From contig NZ_FOHV01000007.1 in assembly GCF_900111395.1 (NCBI RefSeq), positions 1-64,000 of the forward strand: a DNA stretch of 64,000 nt, read 5' to 3'. Shown here in pieces: positions 40,280 through 50,518 of the stretch (its first letter is position 1; every line of letters begins with the position of its first letter). Source of the stretch: Thorsellia anophelis DSM 18579. Lineage in GTDB: Bacteria; Pseudomonadota; Gammaproteobacteria; Enterobacterales; Thorselliaceae. The notes below the pieces were generated by a model, which saw only the letters and a list, made by a program, of their open reading frames with translations, was not told the origin of the DNA and ran no database searches. A program made the position numbers and the translations under genes.

Positions 40280-40603
40280 TTAAATTGTGAAACTTTCACC
40301 ACAGCCGCATTCATTTTTAACATTAGGGTTATTAAACCTAAAGCCTTCATTTAAGCCTTCTTTGACAAAATCTAATTCTGTACCATCTATGTAGAGAAGA
40401 CTTTTTGCATCGACAATGACATTCACTCCTTTATCAGTGAATACTTCATCATCGGCATTGGGCTCATCAACAAACTCTAATACATAAGCCATACCAGAAC
40501 AGCCTGACGTTCTGACGCCTAAGCGTAAACCAAACCCTTTACCTCGATTGGTTAGAAACGCTTGTACGCGAGTTGCGGCAGCTTCTGTTAAATATATGGC
40601 CAT
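40280..40603 (-). CDS. iscA: Iron-sulfur cluster assembly protein IscA
   Basis: IscA is an A-type carrier that delivers clusters, mainly 4Fe-4S, to apoproteins. The 107 residues contain the three conserved cysteines: Cys in [16 protein letters not shown] and the C-terminal CGCGESF pair. The start [17 protein letters not shown] fits the family. It is preceded by a 116-base gap from iscU and followed by hscB. Confidence 0.97.
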   Translation of the reverse strand: MAIYLTEAAATRVQAFLTNRGKGFGLRLGVRTSGCSGMAYVLEFVDEPNADDEVFTDKGVNVIVDAKSLLYIDGTELDFVKEGLNEGFRFNNPNVKNECGCGESFTI

Positions 40604-40719
40604 CTTAAGATCCTTACTATTGACTTAAATTAAAAATACTAACTGGGAAAAACTCACTCAAACTAGCAGTTCCTTCTGCAAATCAGATATCTGATTGTGC
40701 ATTTGCAATAGGCAAATAG

Positions 40720-41109
40720 CTAATCCTTATTTTGGTGCTTACTTTTATAATCTGTTATCGCCGCTTTTATGGCATCTTCTGCCAATATGGAACAGTGAAT
40801 TTTCACTGGCGGAAGCTCTAATTCATCCGCAATTTCCGTATTTTTTATGGCTGCTGCTTCTTCTAATGATTTGCCTTTCATCCACTCAGTTACCAGTGAA
40901 CTTGAAGCAATAGCAGAACCGCAACCATAGGTTTTGAACTTAGCATCTTCTATAATGCCTTGCTCGTTTACTTTAATCTGTAGCTTCATTACATCACCAC
41001 AGGCTGGCGCACCAACCATGCCACTACCAACAGATGGGTCTTCACTATCAAATGAACCTACATTGCGAGGGTTTTCGTAGTGATCGATCACTTTTTGACT
41101 GTAAGCCAT
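40720..41109 (-). CDS. iscU: Iron-sulfur cluster scaffold IscU
   Basis: IscU is the scaffold on which clusters are built from IscS sulfur and iron. The 129 residues begin MAYSQKVIDHYENPRNVG and have the three ligands in GAPACGDVMKL, YGCGSAIASSSLV and KIHCSILAEDAI, plus the LPPVK site recognised by HscA. ATG 41109 with GGAG upstream is preferred over a start nine codons earlier. The gap to iscS is 148 bases, much longer than in E. coli. Confidence 0.98.
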   Translation of the reverse strand: MAYSQKVIDHYENPRNVGSFDSEDPSVGSGMVGAPACGDVMKLQIKVNEQGIIEDAKFKTYGCGSAIASSSLVTEWMKGKSLEEAAAIKNTEIADELELPPVKIHCSILAEDAIKAAITDYKSKHQNKD

Positions 41110-41257
41110 GATATCGCTCCTTTTATGAATTTTCATTCAGATTGTAGTATAAAGTAAAAAATAATAAATACTTTATGTAAGTGTAATATTGTATGTTAGC
41201 TGTTAATATTTTAATTGATTGGTGCTAACTTGTATTATTTAGTAATATTTTTGTGGG

Positions 41258-42481
41258 TTAGTGTTCAACCCACTCAACTTTTGATAAATCAATTCCCGCT
41301 TTATACATATCCCATAAAGGTGAAAGATCCCTTAATCTACCGATTGAGTTATGGACTAATTCAATCGCATAATCAATATCTGCTTCAGTTGTAAATCGAC
41401 CAAAAGAGAATCGAATTGAGCTATGTGCTAATTCATCATTTAACCCTAATGCACGCAGTACATAAGAAGGCTCTAAACTTGCCGAAGTACAAGCTGAACC
41501 AGACGAAACAGCAATATTTTTTAGAGCCATGATCAAGGACTCACCTTCTACGTAATTAAAGCTTACATTTAGGATATGAGGGGCTGAGTTTTCAATTGAG
41601 CCATTTAAGTAGACTTCTTCAATATCTTTAATGCCAGCCCAAAGTCGAAGGCGTAATTGATTTAATCTTTGGCTTTCATCTTCCATTTCAAGCTTAGCAA
41701 TGCGATAGGCTTCACCCATGCCAACAATTTGGTGTACAGGAAGCGTACCTGAACGTAACCCACCTTCATGTCCTCCACCGTGTTGTTGTGCTTCTAATCT
41801 AATGCGTGGTTTACGTTTACGGTTAACATAAAGTGCGCCAATTCCTTTAGGACCATATACTTTATGACCAGTAAAAGACATTAAATCGACAGGTATCTCT
41901 GATATATTCACTTTGATACGACCAATTGCTTGTGTTGCATCTACATGAAATATCGTACCATTATCACGACATATTTGACTAAATGTTGCGATATCTTGTA
42001 TAACACCTATTTCATTATTCACAAACATAATAGAAACCAGCACTGTATCTTTTCTTAATGCTGATTTGAGCGTTTCTAACTCAATAAAACCCTGTGCATT
42101 TGGCGAGAGATAAGTAATTTCAAATCCTTCACGCTCTAGTTGCCTGCAAGTATCAAGCACGGCTTTATGCTCTGTCTTGCTTGTGATGATATGTTTGCCT
42201 TTTGATTTTTGATAAAACTGAGCAGCACCTTTTATTGCAAGATTGATTGATTCAGTTGCGCCAGAGGTAAATACTATCTCTTTTGCACTTGCACCAATAA
42301 GATCGGCTACTTGCTCACGAGCAGTTTCTACTGCATCTTGTGCATCCCAGCCAAAACTATGAGAGCGAGAAGCAGGGTTCCCAAATGTGCCTTCAGGTGT
42401 TAGATATTGCATCATTTTTTCAGCAACACGTCTATCAGTTGGTGTTGTCGCTGCATAATCTAAGTATATTGGTTTTTGCAT
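41258..42481 (-). CDS. iscS: Cysteine desulfurase IscS
   Basis: IscS is a PLP enzyme that takes sulfur from cysteine for Fe-S clusters, tRNA thiolation and other pathways. The 407 residues begin [20 protein letters not shown] and show [14 protein letters not shown], the PLP Lys in [20 protein letters not shown] and the mobile catalytic Cys in [23 protein letters not shown] 42481 with GAGGAAA upstream fits. It follows iscR with about 110 bases between. Confidence 0.98.
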   Translation of the reverse strand: MQKPIYLDYAATTPTDRRVAEKMMQYLTPEGTFGNPASRSHSFGWDAQDAVETAREQVADLIGASAKEIVFTSGATESINLAIKGAAQFYQKSKGKHIITSKTEHKAVLDTCRQLEREGFEITYLSPNAQGFIELETLKSALRKDTVLVSIMFVNNEIGVIQDIATFSQICRDNGTIFHVDATQAIGRIKVNISEIPVDLMSFTGHKVYGPKGIGALYVNRKRKPRIRLEAQQHGGGHEGGLRSGTLPVHQIVGMGEAYRIAKLEMEDESQRLNQLRLRLWAGIKDIEEVYLNGSIENSAPHILNVSFNYVEGESLIMALKNIAVSSGSACTSASLEPSYVLRALGLNDELAHSSIRFSFGRFTTEADIDYAIELVHNSIGRLRDLSPLWDMYKAGIDLSKVEWVEH

Positions 42482-42595
42482 AATTTCCTCTATCAATACG
42501 ACTGCGTAGCTAGGGTTATCTTTCTCAGCTACCTGAAAGCTTTACATCAAGTTTCAGGTATATTTAATTTATCTATCATCAGGTCACGGTTAAGG

Positions 42596-43102
42596 CTAAT
42601 TTTGTCCTGAAGATAAAGATAATACCGATATGACCTGATGTTCTTTTGTTGCTTTTGTCATCTGTTTTTCAGATTGTCTTTTTAGTACATCTAATACATC
42701 TTGATTTTCTACAATTGCACCGAGCGTGATGCCATTTAAGAAATCATTAATTCTTTGATTAAGTTCATTCCAGATTGTGTGAGTTAAGCATCTTTCACCA
42801 TCTTGACAGCCGGAATCGTCATTTCGGCATTTAGTTGTATCAATATTCTCATCTACAGCAGAGATAATTTCTCCAATTGTAATGGCATCTTCTGATTTAT
42901 CCAAAAGATAACCTCCACCAGGTCCCCTGACACTTTTTACTAGTCCCGCTTTACGTAAACGGTTGAATAGTTGTTCTAAATAAGATAATGAAATATCTTG
43001 CCGTTCTGAAATTGCTGTAAGTGAAACGGGTCCTGCATGAGCATGTAACGTTACATCAAACATAGCGGTAACAGCATATCGACCTTTAGCTGAAATTTTC
43101 AT
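42596..43102 (-). CDS. iscR: Fe-S cluster-responsive regulator IscR
   Basis: IscR is an Rrf2-family winged-helix regulator; with a 2Fe-2S cluster it represses the isc operon. The 168 residues start [20 protein letters not shown] and include [20 protein letters not shown] and GPGGGYLL. Cluster ligands are Cys92, Cys99, Cys105 and His108 ([18 protein letters not shown]). E. coli has Cys92, Cys98, Cys104 and His107, so the first loop is one residue longer here (Cys-x6-Cys). Two operator sites lie just upstream. It is the first gene of the isc operon. Confidence 0.97.
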   Translation of the reverse strand: MKISAKGRYAVTAMFDVTLHAHAGPVSLTAISERQDISLSYLEQLFNRLRKAGLVKSVRGPGGGYLLDKSEDAITIGEIISAVDENIDTTKCRNDDSGCQDGERCLTHTIWNELNQRINDFLNGITLGAIVENQDVLDVLKRQSEKQMTKATKEHQVISVLSLSSGQN

Positions 43103-43193
43103 TATTTCGACTCACGAGTAAGTTATTTCATTTATTTTAGGAAAATATTGTTATCAGAGTAAAGCATTTCAATCAAAATTTAGATAAAAGACA

Positions 43194-43218
43194 ATACCTG
43201 ACTAAACTACTCGGGTAT
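43194..43218 (-). promoter_or_regulatory. IscR type 1 binding site, promoter-proximal
   Basis: The 25 bases begin ATACCTGACT and end ACTCGGGTAT, agreeing closely with the E. coli type 1 consensus ATASYYGACTR-WWW-YAGTCRRSTAT. The site is the centre of a longer 45-bp perfect-arm dyad (43184-43198 and 43214-43228). Position in front of iscR predicts autorepression by the holo form. Confidence 0.85.
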
Positions 43219-43245
43219 TGTCTTTTATCTGACTAATTTAGTCAA
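43217..43245 (-). promoter_or_regulatory. Candidate promoter of iscR
   Basis: On the minus strand TTGACT (43240-43245) and GACAAT (43217-43222) are separated by 17 bases. The -35 lies inside the second IscR site and the -10 overlaps the first, the right layout for repression by IscR. The -10 is a weak match. Confidence 0.5.
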
Positions 43246-43249
43246 CTAT
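43225..43249 (-). promoter_or_regulatory. IscR type 1 binding site, promoter-distal
   Basis: The 25 bases begin TTATCTGACT and end TAGTCAACTAT, again a close match to the type 1 consensus. Its centre lies 31 bp from the centre of the first site, about three helical turns, so two dimers could bind the same face. Confidence 0.85.
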
Positions 43250-43405
43250 TAAAGTGATTGGAAGTGTAATTCTTTTAGTTACAAAATGTAAATTAAAGAA
43301 TGCGGTTAATATTATGAATTTAAATTGTTGAAATAATTTAATTAAAATCCCAGTGGCAAAAACAGTTTTATCATTGAATTAGGTGAAGAATAATCAAATG
43401 ATTCT

Positions 43406-44224
43406 TCATTCCTTTTGATCAGGAATGAATTTCTCTACTGAGGCTAAAATCCCTCTTAAAATATTCAATTCTTGAGCATTTGGCCTTGCCCTAGTGTATA
43501 AGCGTCGTAATCGAGCCATAATTTGTCCTGGATGGGATTTTCGAATAAATTGACTTTTTTGTAGTACGGTTTCTAGATGATCATAAAAACGCTCAAGATC
43601 TTCTACTGGTGGATAAGAATCGACCTCTTTTTTAGGCTTTTTTAAGCTTGACTGTAGTTGTTCATCCTCTATCTCAATAGATGCAGTAGTTGCTAGCTCA
43701 GCTGTTATATTCGTATTCGTTTGAACATTTAAAGACGATAGCTGCCAAGCAGTTCTGATCTCATAACATACGATTTGTACAGCCATGGCAAGATTAAGTG
43801 AGCTATATTCAGGGTTAGCATCGACTGCAAGATGATAATGGCATTGTTGAAGCTCTTCATTGGTCAATCCACTTCGTTCTCGGCCAAACACCATCGCAAC
43901 TTGGCTATTTTGGGACTCAATCGTGACTTTTTCTCCTGCTTCTCTCGCCGTTAAAATTGGCCAGTCAAGAGAACGTGAACGCGCACTGGTAGCAATAACA
44001 AGACCGCATCCGGTAATCGCTTCTTCAAGTGAAGATACTATCTTGGCATGTCCAATAATATCACTTGCGCCAGCGGCTAAAGCAACAGCGTGTGAGTCAA
44101 TGTTTGCTTTTGGATTAACTAAATATAAATCATGGATTCCCATCGTTTTCATCGCTCGTGCGACAGAACCAATATTACCATTGTGGGAGGTTTCAACTAA
44201 TACAATTCTAATGTTTTCAAGCAT
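43406..44224 (-). CDS. trmJ: tRNA (cytidine/uridine-2'-O-)-methyltransferase TrmJ
   Basis: TrmJ 2'-O-methylates position 32 of several tRNAs. It is a SPOUT methyltransferase with a knotted SAM site. The 272 residues begin [20 protein letters not shown], with [24 protein letters not shown]-like [19 protein letters not shown] and [17 protein letters not shown]. The C-terminal extension [18 protein letters not shown] with [11 protein letters not shown] is typical of TrmJ. It lies upstream of iscR on the same strand, the same order as in E. coli. Confidence 0.95.
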   Translation of the reverse strand: MLENIRIVLVETSHNGNIGSVARAMKTMGIHDLYLVNPKANIDSHAVALAAGASDIIGHAKIVSSLEEAITGCGLVIATSARSRSLDWPILTAREAGEKVTIESQNSQVAMVFGRERSGLTNEELQQCHYHLAVDANPEYSSLNLAMAVQIVCYEIRTAWQLSSLNVQTNTNITAELATTASIEIEDEQLQSSLKKPKKEVDSYPPVEDLERFYDHLETVLQKSQFIRKSHPGQIMARLRRLYTRARPNAQELNILRGILASVEKFIPDQKE

Positions 44225-44503
44225 AAAATATAGGGTCTAATTTATTGGAAACATCTGATACTGTTCAAATGCTTTTAGGTGAGTTCAATACTAAGTAAAG
44301 CAATAAGATAGATTACATTAAGTTATTAAGTCATTTATTTTTAACTTCGTATTACCAGGCAAAAATAATATTTAGGGCAATATATTAATATAATTAATCA
44401 ATTTGCTTAGTCTTTTTACTATTTAATAGTTAAAGATTATAACATATAAATTGATATGCCATAAAATAAAGGTGCATTTGATGGCAATTTTAATAGTTTT
44501 GGA

Positions 44504-45358
44504 CTAAGGCCTATCTTCTTCATCAGTTTTCGTATTGCTAATATTTTCATAAATTGATAGGTTGTTGACTCGCTCATGTATCGAGTTAATTAAAATATTC
44601 GGAGTCATTGCAGTTTGATAAATGCTTTGCTGTTTTGAGAGATAAATATCAGAGTGTATATGTTCGGCAACAATTTTGAGCATAAGCTCATTATTGGTAA
44701 ATACGCCTTGAGAATGATTTTGGCTGTTAGAAAAAATTAACGCCTTTTTCATATCAATGACCATCATAAAACGTGTTGAGGGATAAAGCGTTTCTTCTTC
44801 ATTAAGCCGGCAATATAATTCAATAGCAGGGTGAGTTTTTTCGATTTTTTTGAAAGAAAAAGCAATGACTCTTACCCCTCTTGAAATCACTTCATTGAGT
44901 TCTTCTTTGAAGAGTGAAAGATTAAAATCAGTGTTCAAATAAATTTCTTTTTCAGCTGAATGAAATGTCTCTCTTACTTTCTTCAACCAAGCATCATAGC
45001 CAGTTAAATTAAAAATAAATTCCTGATTCTCTTCTTCTGAAAATATTTTATTAAGCTCATTTTTAAGAAAAGAACAACTATCAATTGTTCTTTTCTCTAG
45101 CTCATCTAAAAGAATATTAGGTGCTTTAGCTGAATATTCCTTTGTAGTGCTATCAGTTAAGTAGATGTACTGTTGGTTATATAAGTTATCAATGGAGGAG
45201 TAAACACTAGAACGAGATAATCCGATTTCTTTAGCGACCTTATAACCGCTAGATTTTCCGAATTTCAACAGTGCAATATAGACGATAGCATCGGTTTTGC
45301 TAAATCCGAATTCAACTAATTTAGTGATTAGATGATCATAGGTCGCAGTATTTTCCAT
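44504..45358 (-). CDS. TrmB-family transcriptional regulator
   Basis: The 284 residues match the TrmB family, sugar-sensing winged-helix regulators best known from archaeal maltose control and also found in bacteria. The N-terminal winged helix has LVEFGFSKTDAIVYIALLKF, GYKVAKEIGLSRSSVYSSID and NLYNQQYIYLTDST. From about residue 110 a phospholipase-D-like ligand domain follows, with FHSAEKEIYLNTDFNL and ISRGVRVIAFSFKKIE. It follows the GH13 gene on the same strand with 170 bases between. Its neighbours are all maltodextrin genes and no malT is present, so control of this cluster in response to a sugar is the likely job; the direction of control is unknown. Confidence 0.85.
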   Translation of the reverse strand: MENTATYDHLITKLVEFGFSKTDAIVYIALLKFGKSSGYKVAKEIGLSRSSVYSSIDNLYNQQYIYLTDSTTKEYSAKAPNILLDELEKRTIDSCSFLKNELNKIFSEEENQEFIFNLTGYDAWLKKVRETFHSAEKEIYLNTDFNLSLFKEELNEVISRGVRVIAFSFKKIEKTHPAIELYCRLNEEETLYPSTRFMMVIDMKKALIFSNSQNHSQGVFTNNELMLKIVAEHIHSDIYLSKQQSIYQTAMTPNILINSIHERVNNLSIYENISNTKTDEEDRP

Positions 45359-45527
45359 TACTTTCCTCCATTATTTTGTTATGCATAAGTACTTAATTAA
45401 ACGTCATTATTATCGGCATGTATTGATAAAATTTTTTATATTTAATTTTAAATAATTAAGCTTATACACCCGCATAAGCAATTTGAGATAATAACATTAG
45501 TTTGATTAAAATTTGATTAAATTCTAG

Positions 45528-47363
45528 TTAAATTTTGAATATACATCCACACAAGCCTGGAATTGTGGTGGTTGATTCTAATTGGTAAGGCTTATTAGTA
45601 ATCAGTTCTTGGTGTTGACCTGTCAGGTGATTGCTTAAGTGAAATATTTTATCTGTAAGTGAGTTGTTGATTAAAATGAGTGTGCTGCCTTTTTGTAACC
45701 CAATACAGTTATCATCATTGCCAATATCTAACCAAGTTAACTCATGCAAATGTAAATCGGGTTCTATTTTACGTAATTCGATTAGTCGTTTGATATAGTT
45801 TTTCAGGTCAATGCCTTGTTTTTGGATGTCCCATTGCATACATTTTCTAGCGCCTTCAATCGAACCTTGTTTTTTACCATCCAAGCCAATTTCGCCACCG
45901 TAATAAATACACGGTGAGCCAGGTTGTAAAAAGAGCAATAAATAAGCTAATTTAGCGCTATGTTTATTGCCATTGCATAGGCTTAACAGTCTGTCTGTAT
46001 CATGGCTATCGAGTAAATTGAACATGACTTCATTTGCTTGACGAGGATAGTTAATTCTGGCTTGATCTAGGTCTTGCATAAATTGTTTTGCAGTGATGGT
46101 TCTATGAGATATAAAGGCATTAATAGCGGTAGCAAGAGGATAATTCATTAATGCATCATATTGATCTCCTCTAACCCATGGATTGCCATCATGCCAAATT
46201 TCTCCAAGGATATAACAGTCAGGTTTAATTGCTTTAACGCACTTTCTAAAGTCTCGCCAAAATTGATGATCTATCTCATTAGCAACATCTAAACGCCAAC
46301 CATCTATATCGAATTCTTTTATCCAGTAGGTCGCAACATCGAGTAAAAATGCCTTGCATTCTGGATTTTCAGTGTTTAATTTTGGCATATTGGCAACATT
46401 AGAAAAAGTTTCGTAAGGCAAATTCCAGTAATCTATTTCTTCTTCAAGATCGTTTAAATGAACAGGGAAGCGATTGATCCAAAACCAATCTTTGTAAATT
46501 GATTGCTCACCATTTTTAACAACATCAAGCCATTTAGGGAAATTTGCACCAGAGTGATTAAAAACTGCATCAAGCATGATTTTAATGCCATGTTTATGGG
46601 CTTTTTCCACTAATAGTTTTAAAGCCTCGTTTCCACCAAAATGCGGATCAATATTATAGTAATCAATCGTATCGTATTTATGATTAGCACTAGCAGTAAA
46701 AATAGGGCATAAGTAAATCCCTGTAATCCCCAGGTCAATTAAATAATCTAAATTATCAATAATCCCAAATATATCCCCTCCCATAAAATTTGAGCCTGTA
46801 GGTGTGCTACCCCATGGTTCTACATTTTTTGGAGAAATATTAGGCCGACCATTTGCAAAGCGCTCTGGGAATATTTGATACCAAACGGTTGTTTTCACCC
46901 AGTTAGGTACAGTTAGGACATCAATTTGATTTAGAAAAGGAAAACAAAACAAATTACCAAGATTCATTAGCACTTTCGTTTCGTCAGTGCTATTTTTTAT
47001 TACTTCAATATGTTTTTCACCAAAAAAGAGCCGTTCATTACCTGTCATGTCTTCTAATATAAACCCATAACGGGCTCTTTTGTGTGGTGGAGTAAATTCA
47101 CAAAACCAACAATCAAATAATTCAATTTGTCCCTCTAAAATCATTTCGTGGCGTTCTCCACCAGTCCAAATTGAGTTTACATTCCCGCCTTCTAGATTGC
47201 CACCAAGCCCGCCATCTTCCCATTTATACGGATCTCCAATCCATAGCGTGACTTTTTTGACCTCACCTATTGCACTTCTCATTCTAATATGAAGAGTGTC
47301 TTTATCATAGGCGTATGCCATTTGGCTTTTGGGTATGTGATGAAGAGCGCTTTTAGTTATCAT
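45528..47363 (-). CDS. GH13 alpha-glycosidase, neopullulanase/cyclomaltodextrinase type
   Basis: A glycoside hydrolase family 13 enzyme of 611 residues without signal peptide, so it should hydrolyse imported maltodextrins or cyclodextrins in the cytosol. Residues 1 to about 125 form the N-terminal beta domain (CBM34-like) seen in neopullulanases and maltogenic amylases. The TIM barrel follows, with WYQIFPERFANG at 161, DAVFNHSG at 265, the nucleophile Asp359 in DGWRLDVANE, the acid Glu388 in LGEIWHD and Asp455 in LDSHDTDR, all intact. It is divergent from lamB and precedes the TrmB-type regulator. E. coli MalZ is a distant functional relative. Confidence 0.92.
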   Translation of the reverse strand: MITKSALHHIPKSQMAYAYDKDTLHIRMRSAIGEVKKVTLWIGDPYKWEDGGLGGNLEGGNVNSIWTGGERHEMILEGQIELFDCWFCEFTPPHKRARYGFILEDMTGNERLFFGEKHIEVIKNSTDETKVLMNLGNLFCFPFLNQIDVLTVPNWVKTTVWYQIFPERFANGRPNISPKNVEPWGSTPTGSNFMGGDIFGIIDNLDYLIDLGITGIYLCPIFTASANHKYDTIDYYNIDPHFGGNEALKLLVEKAHKHGIKIMLDAVFNHSGANFPKWLDVVKNGEQSIYKDWFWINRFPVHLNDLEEEIDYWNLPYETFSNVANMPKLNTENPECKAFLLDVATYWIKEFDIDGWRLDVANEIDHQFWRDFRKCVKAIKPDCYILGEIWHDGNPWVRGDQYDALMNYPLATAINAFISHRTITAKQFMQDLDQARINYPRQANEVMFNLLDSHDTDRLLSLCNGNKHSAKLAYLLLFLQPGSPCIYYGGEIGLDGKKQGSIEGARKCMQWDIQKQGIDLKNYIKRLIELRKIEPDLHLHELTWLDIGNDDNCIGLQKGSTLILINNSLTDKIFHLSNHLTGQHQELITNKPYQLESTTTIPGLCGCIFKI

Positions 47364-47653
47364 TTTTATCCTTAGCTTTGAAAATCCAACGGTAAAGTGG
47401 TTTTTTTATAGGGTTAAATCAATTCAGATTAATTGTCTTATTTTTTATTTATTGATAGTAGCACAATTTATCCGACTTATTTAGACAGATAGCATGTTAT
47501 TTGGTTTGATACTATTTTATATCATTCAACAGCTGATTGGCTGCCATTAAAGTATAAAGTGATTAACAAGTTTAATTAACAAAGCTAAATTGTCATGATT
47601 ATCAGCGTACATCTGGTAAGTCTTGTGAATTAGGTATATATGCGGCGTCTTTA

Positions 47654-47675
47654 GTATGTGATAGGGATCACAATA
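47654..47675 (+). promoter_or_regulatory. CRP-cAMP binding site upstream of lamB
   Basis: TGTGATAGGGATCACA (47657-47672) has both pentamers of the CRP consensus TGTGA-N6-TCACA without mismatch. It lies about 220 bases upstream of the lamB start. Confidence 0.85.
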
Positions 47676-47724
47676 TTACGAATATAATTGAACTTTTACC
47701 TTACAATTAAACGTCATTGAGGAA

Positions 47725-47746
47725 TTTGGTGATTTTGATCACAAAC
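47725..47746 (+). promoter_or_regulatory. Second CRP-like site upstream of lamB
   Basis: GGTGATTTTGATCACA (47728-47743) matches the CRP consensus except for one base in the left pentamer. Its centre is 71 bp from the first site, about seven helical turns. It lies about 150 bases before the lamB start. Confidence 0.72.
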
Positions 47747-47865
47747 ATAATTTCTAAATCTGTCATTATTAACGCATGCAATTTAGTAGTACTTTTAGTG
47801 AGACTACTTTTGCGTGTAAGAAGGTATTAACTCTGCTAGGTTCAAGTAGCTTCTTAATCATCTAA

Positions 47866-49182
<1,317 letters not shown>

Positions 49183-49210
49183 TCGTATTTTGATTTAATA
49201 AGTTAGAATG

Positions 49211-49254
49211 GCACGATAGTAGGTTAATTTTCTATTATCGTGCTATTGTTTTTT
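49211..49254 (+). terminator. Rho-independent terminator of lamB
   Basis: GCACGATAGTAG (49211-49222) pairs with CTATTATCGTGC (49232-49243) with one G-T pair, followed by TATTGTTTTTT. It lies 28 bases after the lamB stop and may leave only partial read-through into malM. Confidence 0.9.
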
Positions 49255-49363
49255 GTGAACCGGTTAATTAGAGCGCATTTATTTTAAATCATATTGTAAG
49301 CGTGGTTTAAAATAAGTTACACTCATTAATAAATCACGATAATTTAAATTTGCGTCATAGAAC

Positions 49364-50293
49364 ATGGATTTCCGAAAAATGAAAAAACAAACTTCAAAAC
49401 TCACCAATCAAATTCTAAAAGTACTGACTATTTCAACAATGAGTGTCTTTTTTGCGTATCCTTCATTTGCTGATAGTGAACCCAAAATACCCGCTATTTA
49501 TGCTCAAGATGTACAAGGCATCCAATGGGAAACCTTTATTCCAAATATTAAAAAAGAAGTTGTGATTGGTAGTGGCTCGCCCTCCATTAATTCTGCTGGA
49601 ATTAATGGGCGAATCGCTGCGATTACTATGCCTGCTGATAGAGGCACTCTTGATATTAATATCACAAGTGTTATTGAAAATAGTCAGGTTTTTATTCCGA
49701 ATGTGTTAGTTCTTGACGAAAGTTTTCAACCTGCTGCATTTTTTGCCAGTAAGCATTTTAAGTATGAGCAAGCAGGGATTATGAGTAATGATCGTGTTGA
49801 GGGTAAAATTAAACTTACACCTGCGATTGGTCAAAAACAAATTTATCTTGTTATTTTCACAAGCCCAGAAGATCTAAAAGGTCAAACTACTATGGTAGCA
49901 GCTGCAAAAGCCTATGCAGCAGGAACGGGGCATGCTATTCCTGATATTCCAGACCCAATCGCAAGACATGCATCTGAAGGTAGATTAATTGTAGAAGTTA
50001 AAGCCCAAAATAATAGTAACGATAATGTAATTGTTGGCTTACCGCTATTTAATAGTAGCGATAAAGATGTGGTTAAAGCTGAGCTGCTTTCTAGTAATGT
50101 AAACACTGCTACAACAGTTAATCAGGCACCTAAACCAATCCTTTCTGAAACTGCAAATTATTTTGATGAAAATATTAAAAATGCTGTTGCAGCAGGGGAT
50201 ATTAATAAAGCGTTGCAATTACTTGAAGAAGCAGAAAGATTAGGTTCAAAAACTGCTCGGAATACTTTTGTTAAAAGTATAGAACAAAAATAA
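49364..50293 (+). CDS. malM: Maltose-operon periplasmic protein MalM
   Basis: A periplasmic protein encoded with lamB in enterobacteria; its exact role is unknown. The mature part follows E. coli MalM: IPNVLVLDESFQPAAFFASK, GIMSNDRVEGKIKLTPAIGQ, AYAAGTGHAIPDIPDPIARH, and the end NAVAAGDINKALQLLEEAER. The signal is MKKQTSKLTNQILKVLTIST and cleaves after SFA. The start may be ATG 49379 (MKKQT) rather than ATG 49364; neither has a clear ribosome site. lamB and malM are separated by 180 bases and a terminator, unlike the compact E. coli operon. Confidence 0.92.
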   Translation: MDFRKMKKQTSKLTNQILKVLTISTMSVFFAYPSFADSEPKIPAIYAQDVQGIQWETFIPNIKKEVVIGSGSPSINSAGINGRIAAITMPADRGTLDINITSVIENSQVFIPNVLVLDESFQPAAFFASKHFKYEQAGIMSNDRVEGKIKLTPAIGQKQIYLVIFTSPEDLKGQTTMVAAAKAYAAGTGHAIPDIPDPIARHASEGRLIVEVKAQNNSNDNVIVGLPLFNSSDKDVVKAELLSSNVNTATTVNQAPKPILSETANYFDENIKNAVAAGDINKALQLLEEAERLGSKTARNTFVKSIEQK

Positions 50294-50305
50294 GTTATGT
50301 TTGAT

Positions 50306-50367
50306 ATTTTACCAATTGCGTCGTAGCCCCTAAGTAAATTAGGCTATGGCTCAAAGATTGGTAAAAT
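50306..50367. repeat. Nested inverted repeat after malM
   Basis: Outer arms ATTTTACCAAT (50306-50316) and ATTGGTAAAAT (50357-50367) are perfect 11-base complements. Inside them TAGCC and CTAA (50325-50334) face TTAGGCTA (50340-50347). The result is a two-level stem-loop in the 3' untranslated region, more elaborate than a terminator. I see no second copy in this window. Confidence 0.6.
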
Positions 50368-50399
50368 CTAACTTTCATTTATACATAGTCGACTTAAAT

Positions 50400-50450
50400 A
50401 AAAGGGATGATAGTTTTAGCTAACGATCATTCCTTTTTAACTTTTTTACT
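50400..50450. terminator. Bidirectional terminator between malM and the sensor kinase
   Basis: AAAAGGGATGAT (50400-50411) pairs with ATCATTCCTTTT (50426-50437) with one wobble. T-rich sequence follows on the plus strand and A-rich sequence precedes it, so it can act for malM and for the convergent kinase gene. Confidence 0.75.
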
Positions 50451-50518
50451 CAGACCTGATTATTTAAGGGGTTGGTAAGTATTCTTGTTAAGAATTTAAA
50501 GGTTGTAAAATATTTATT

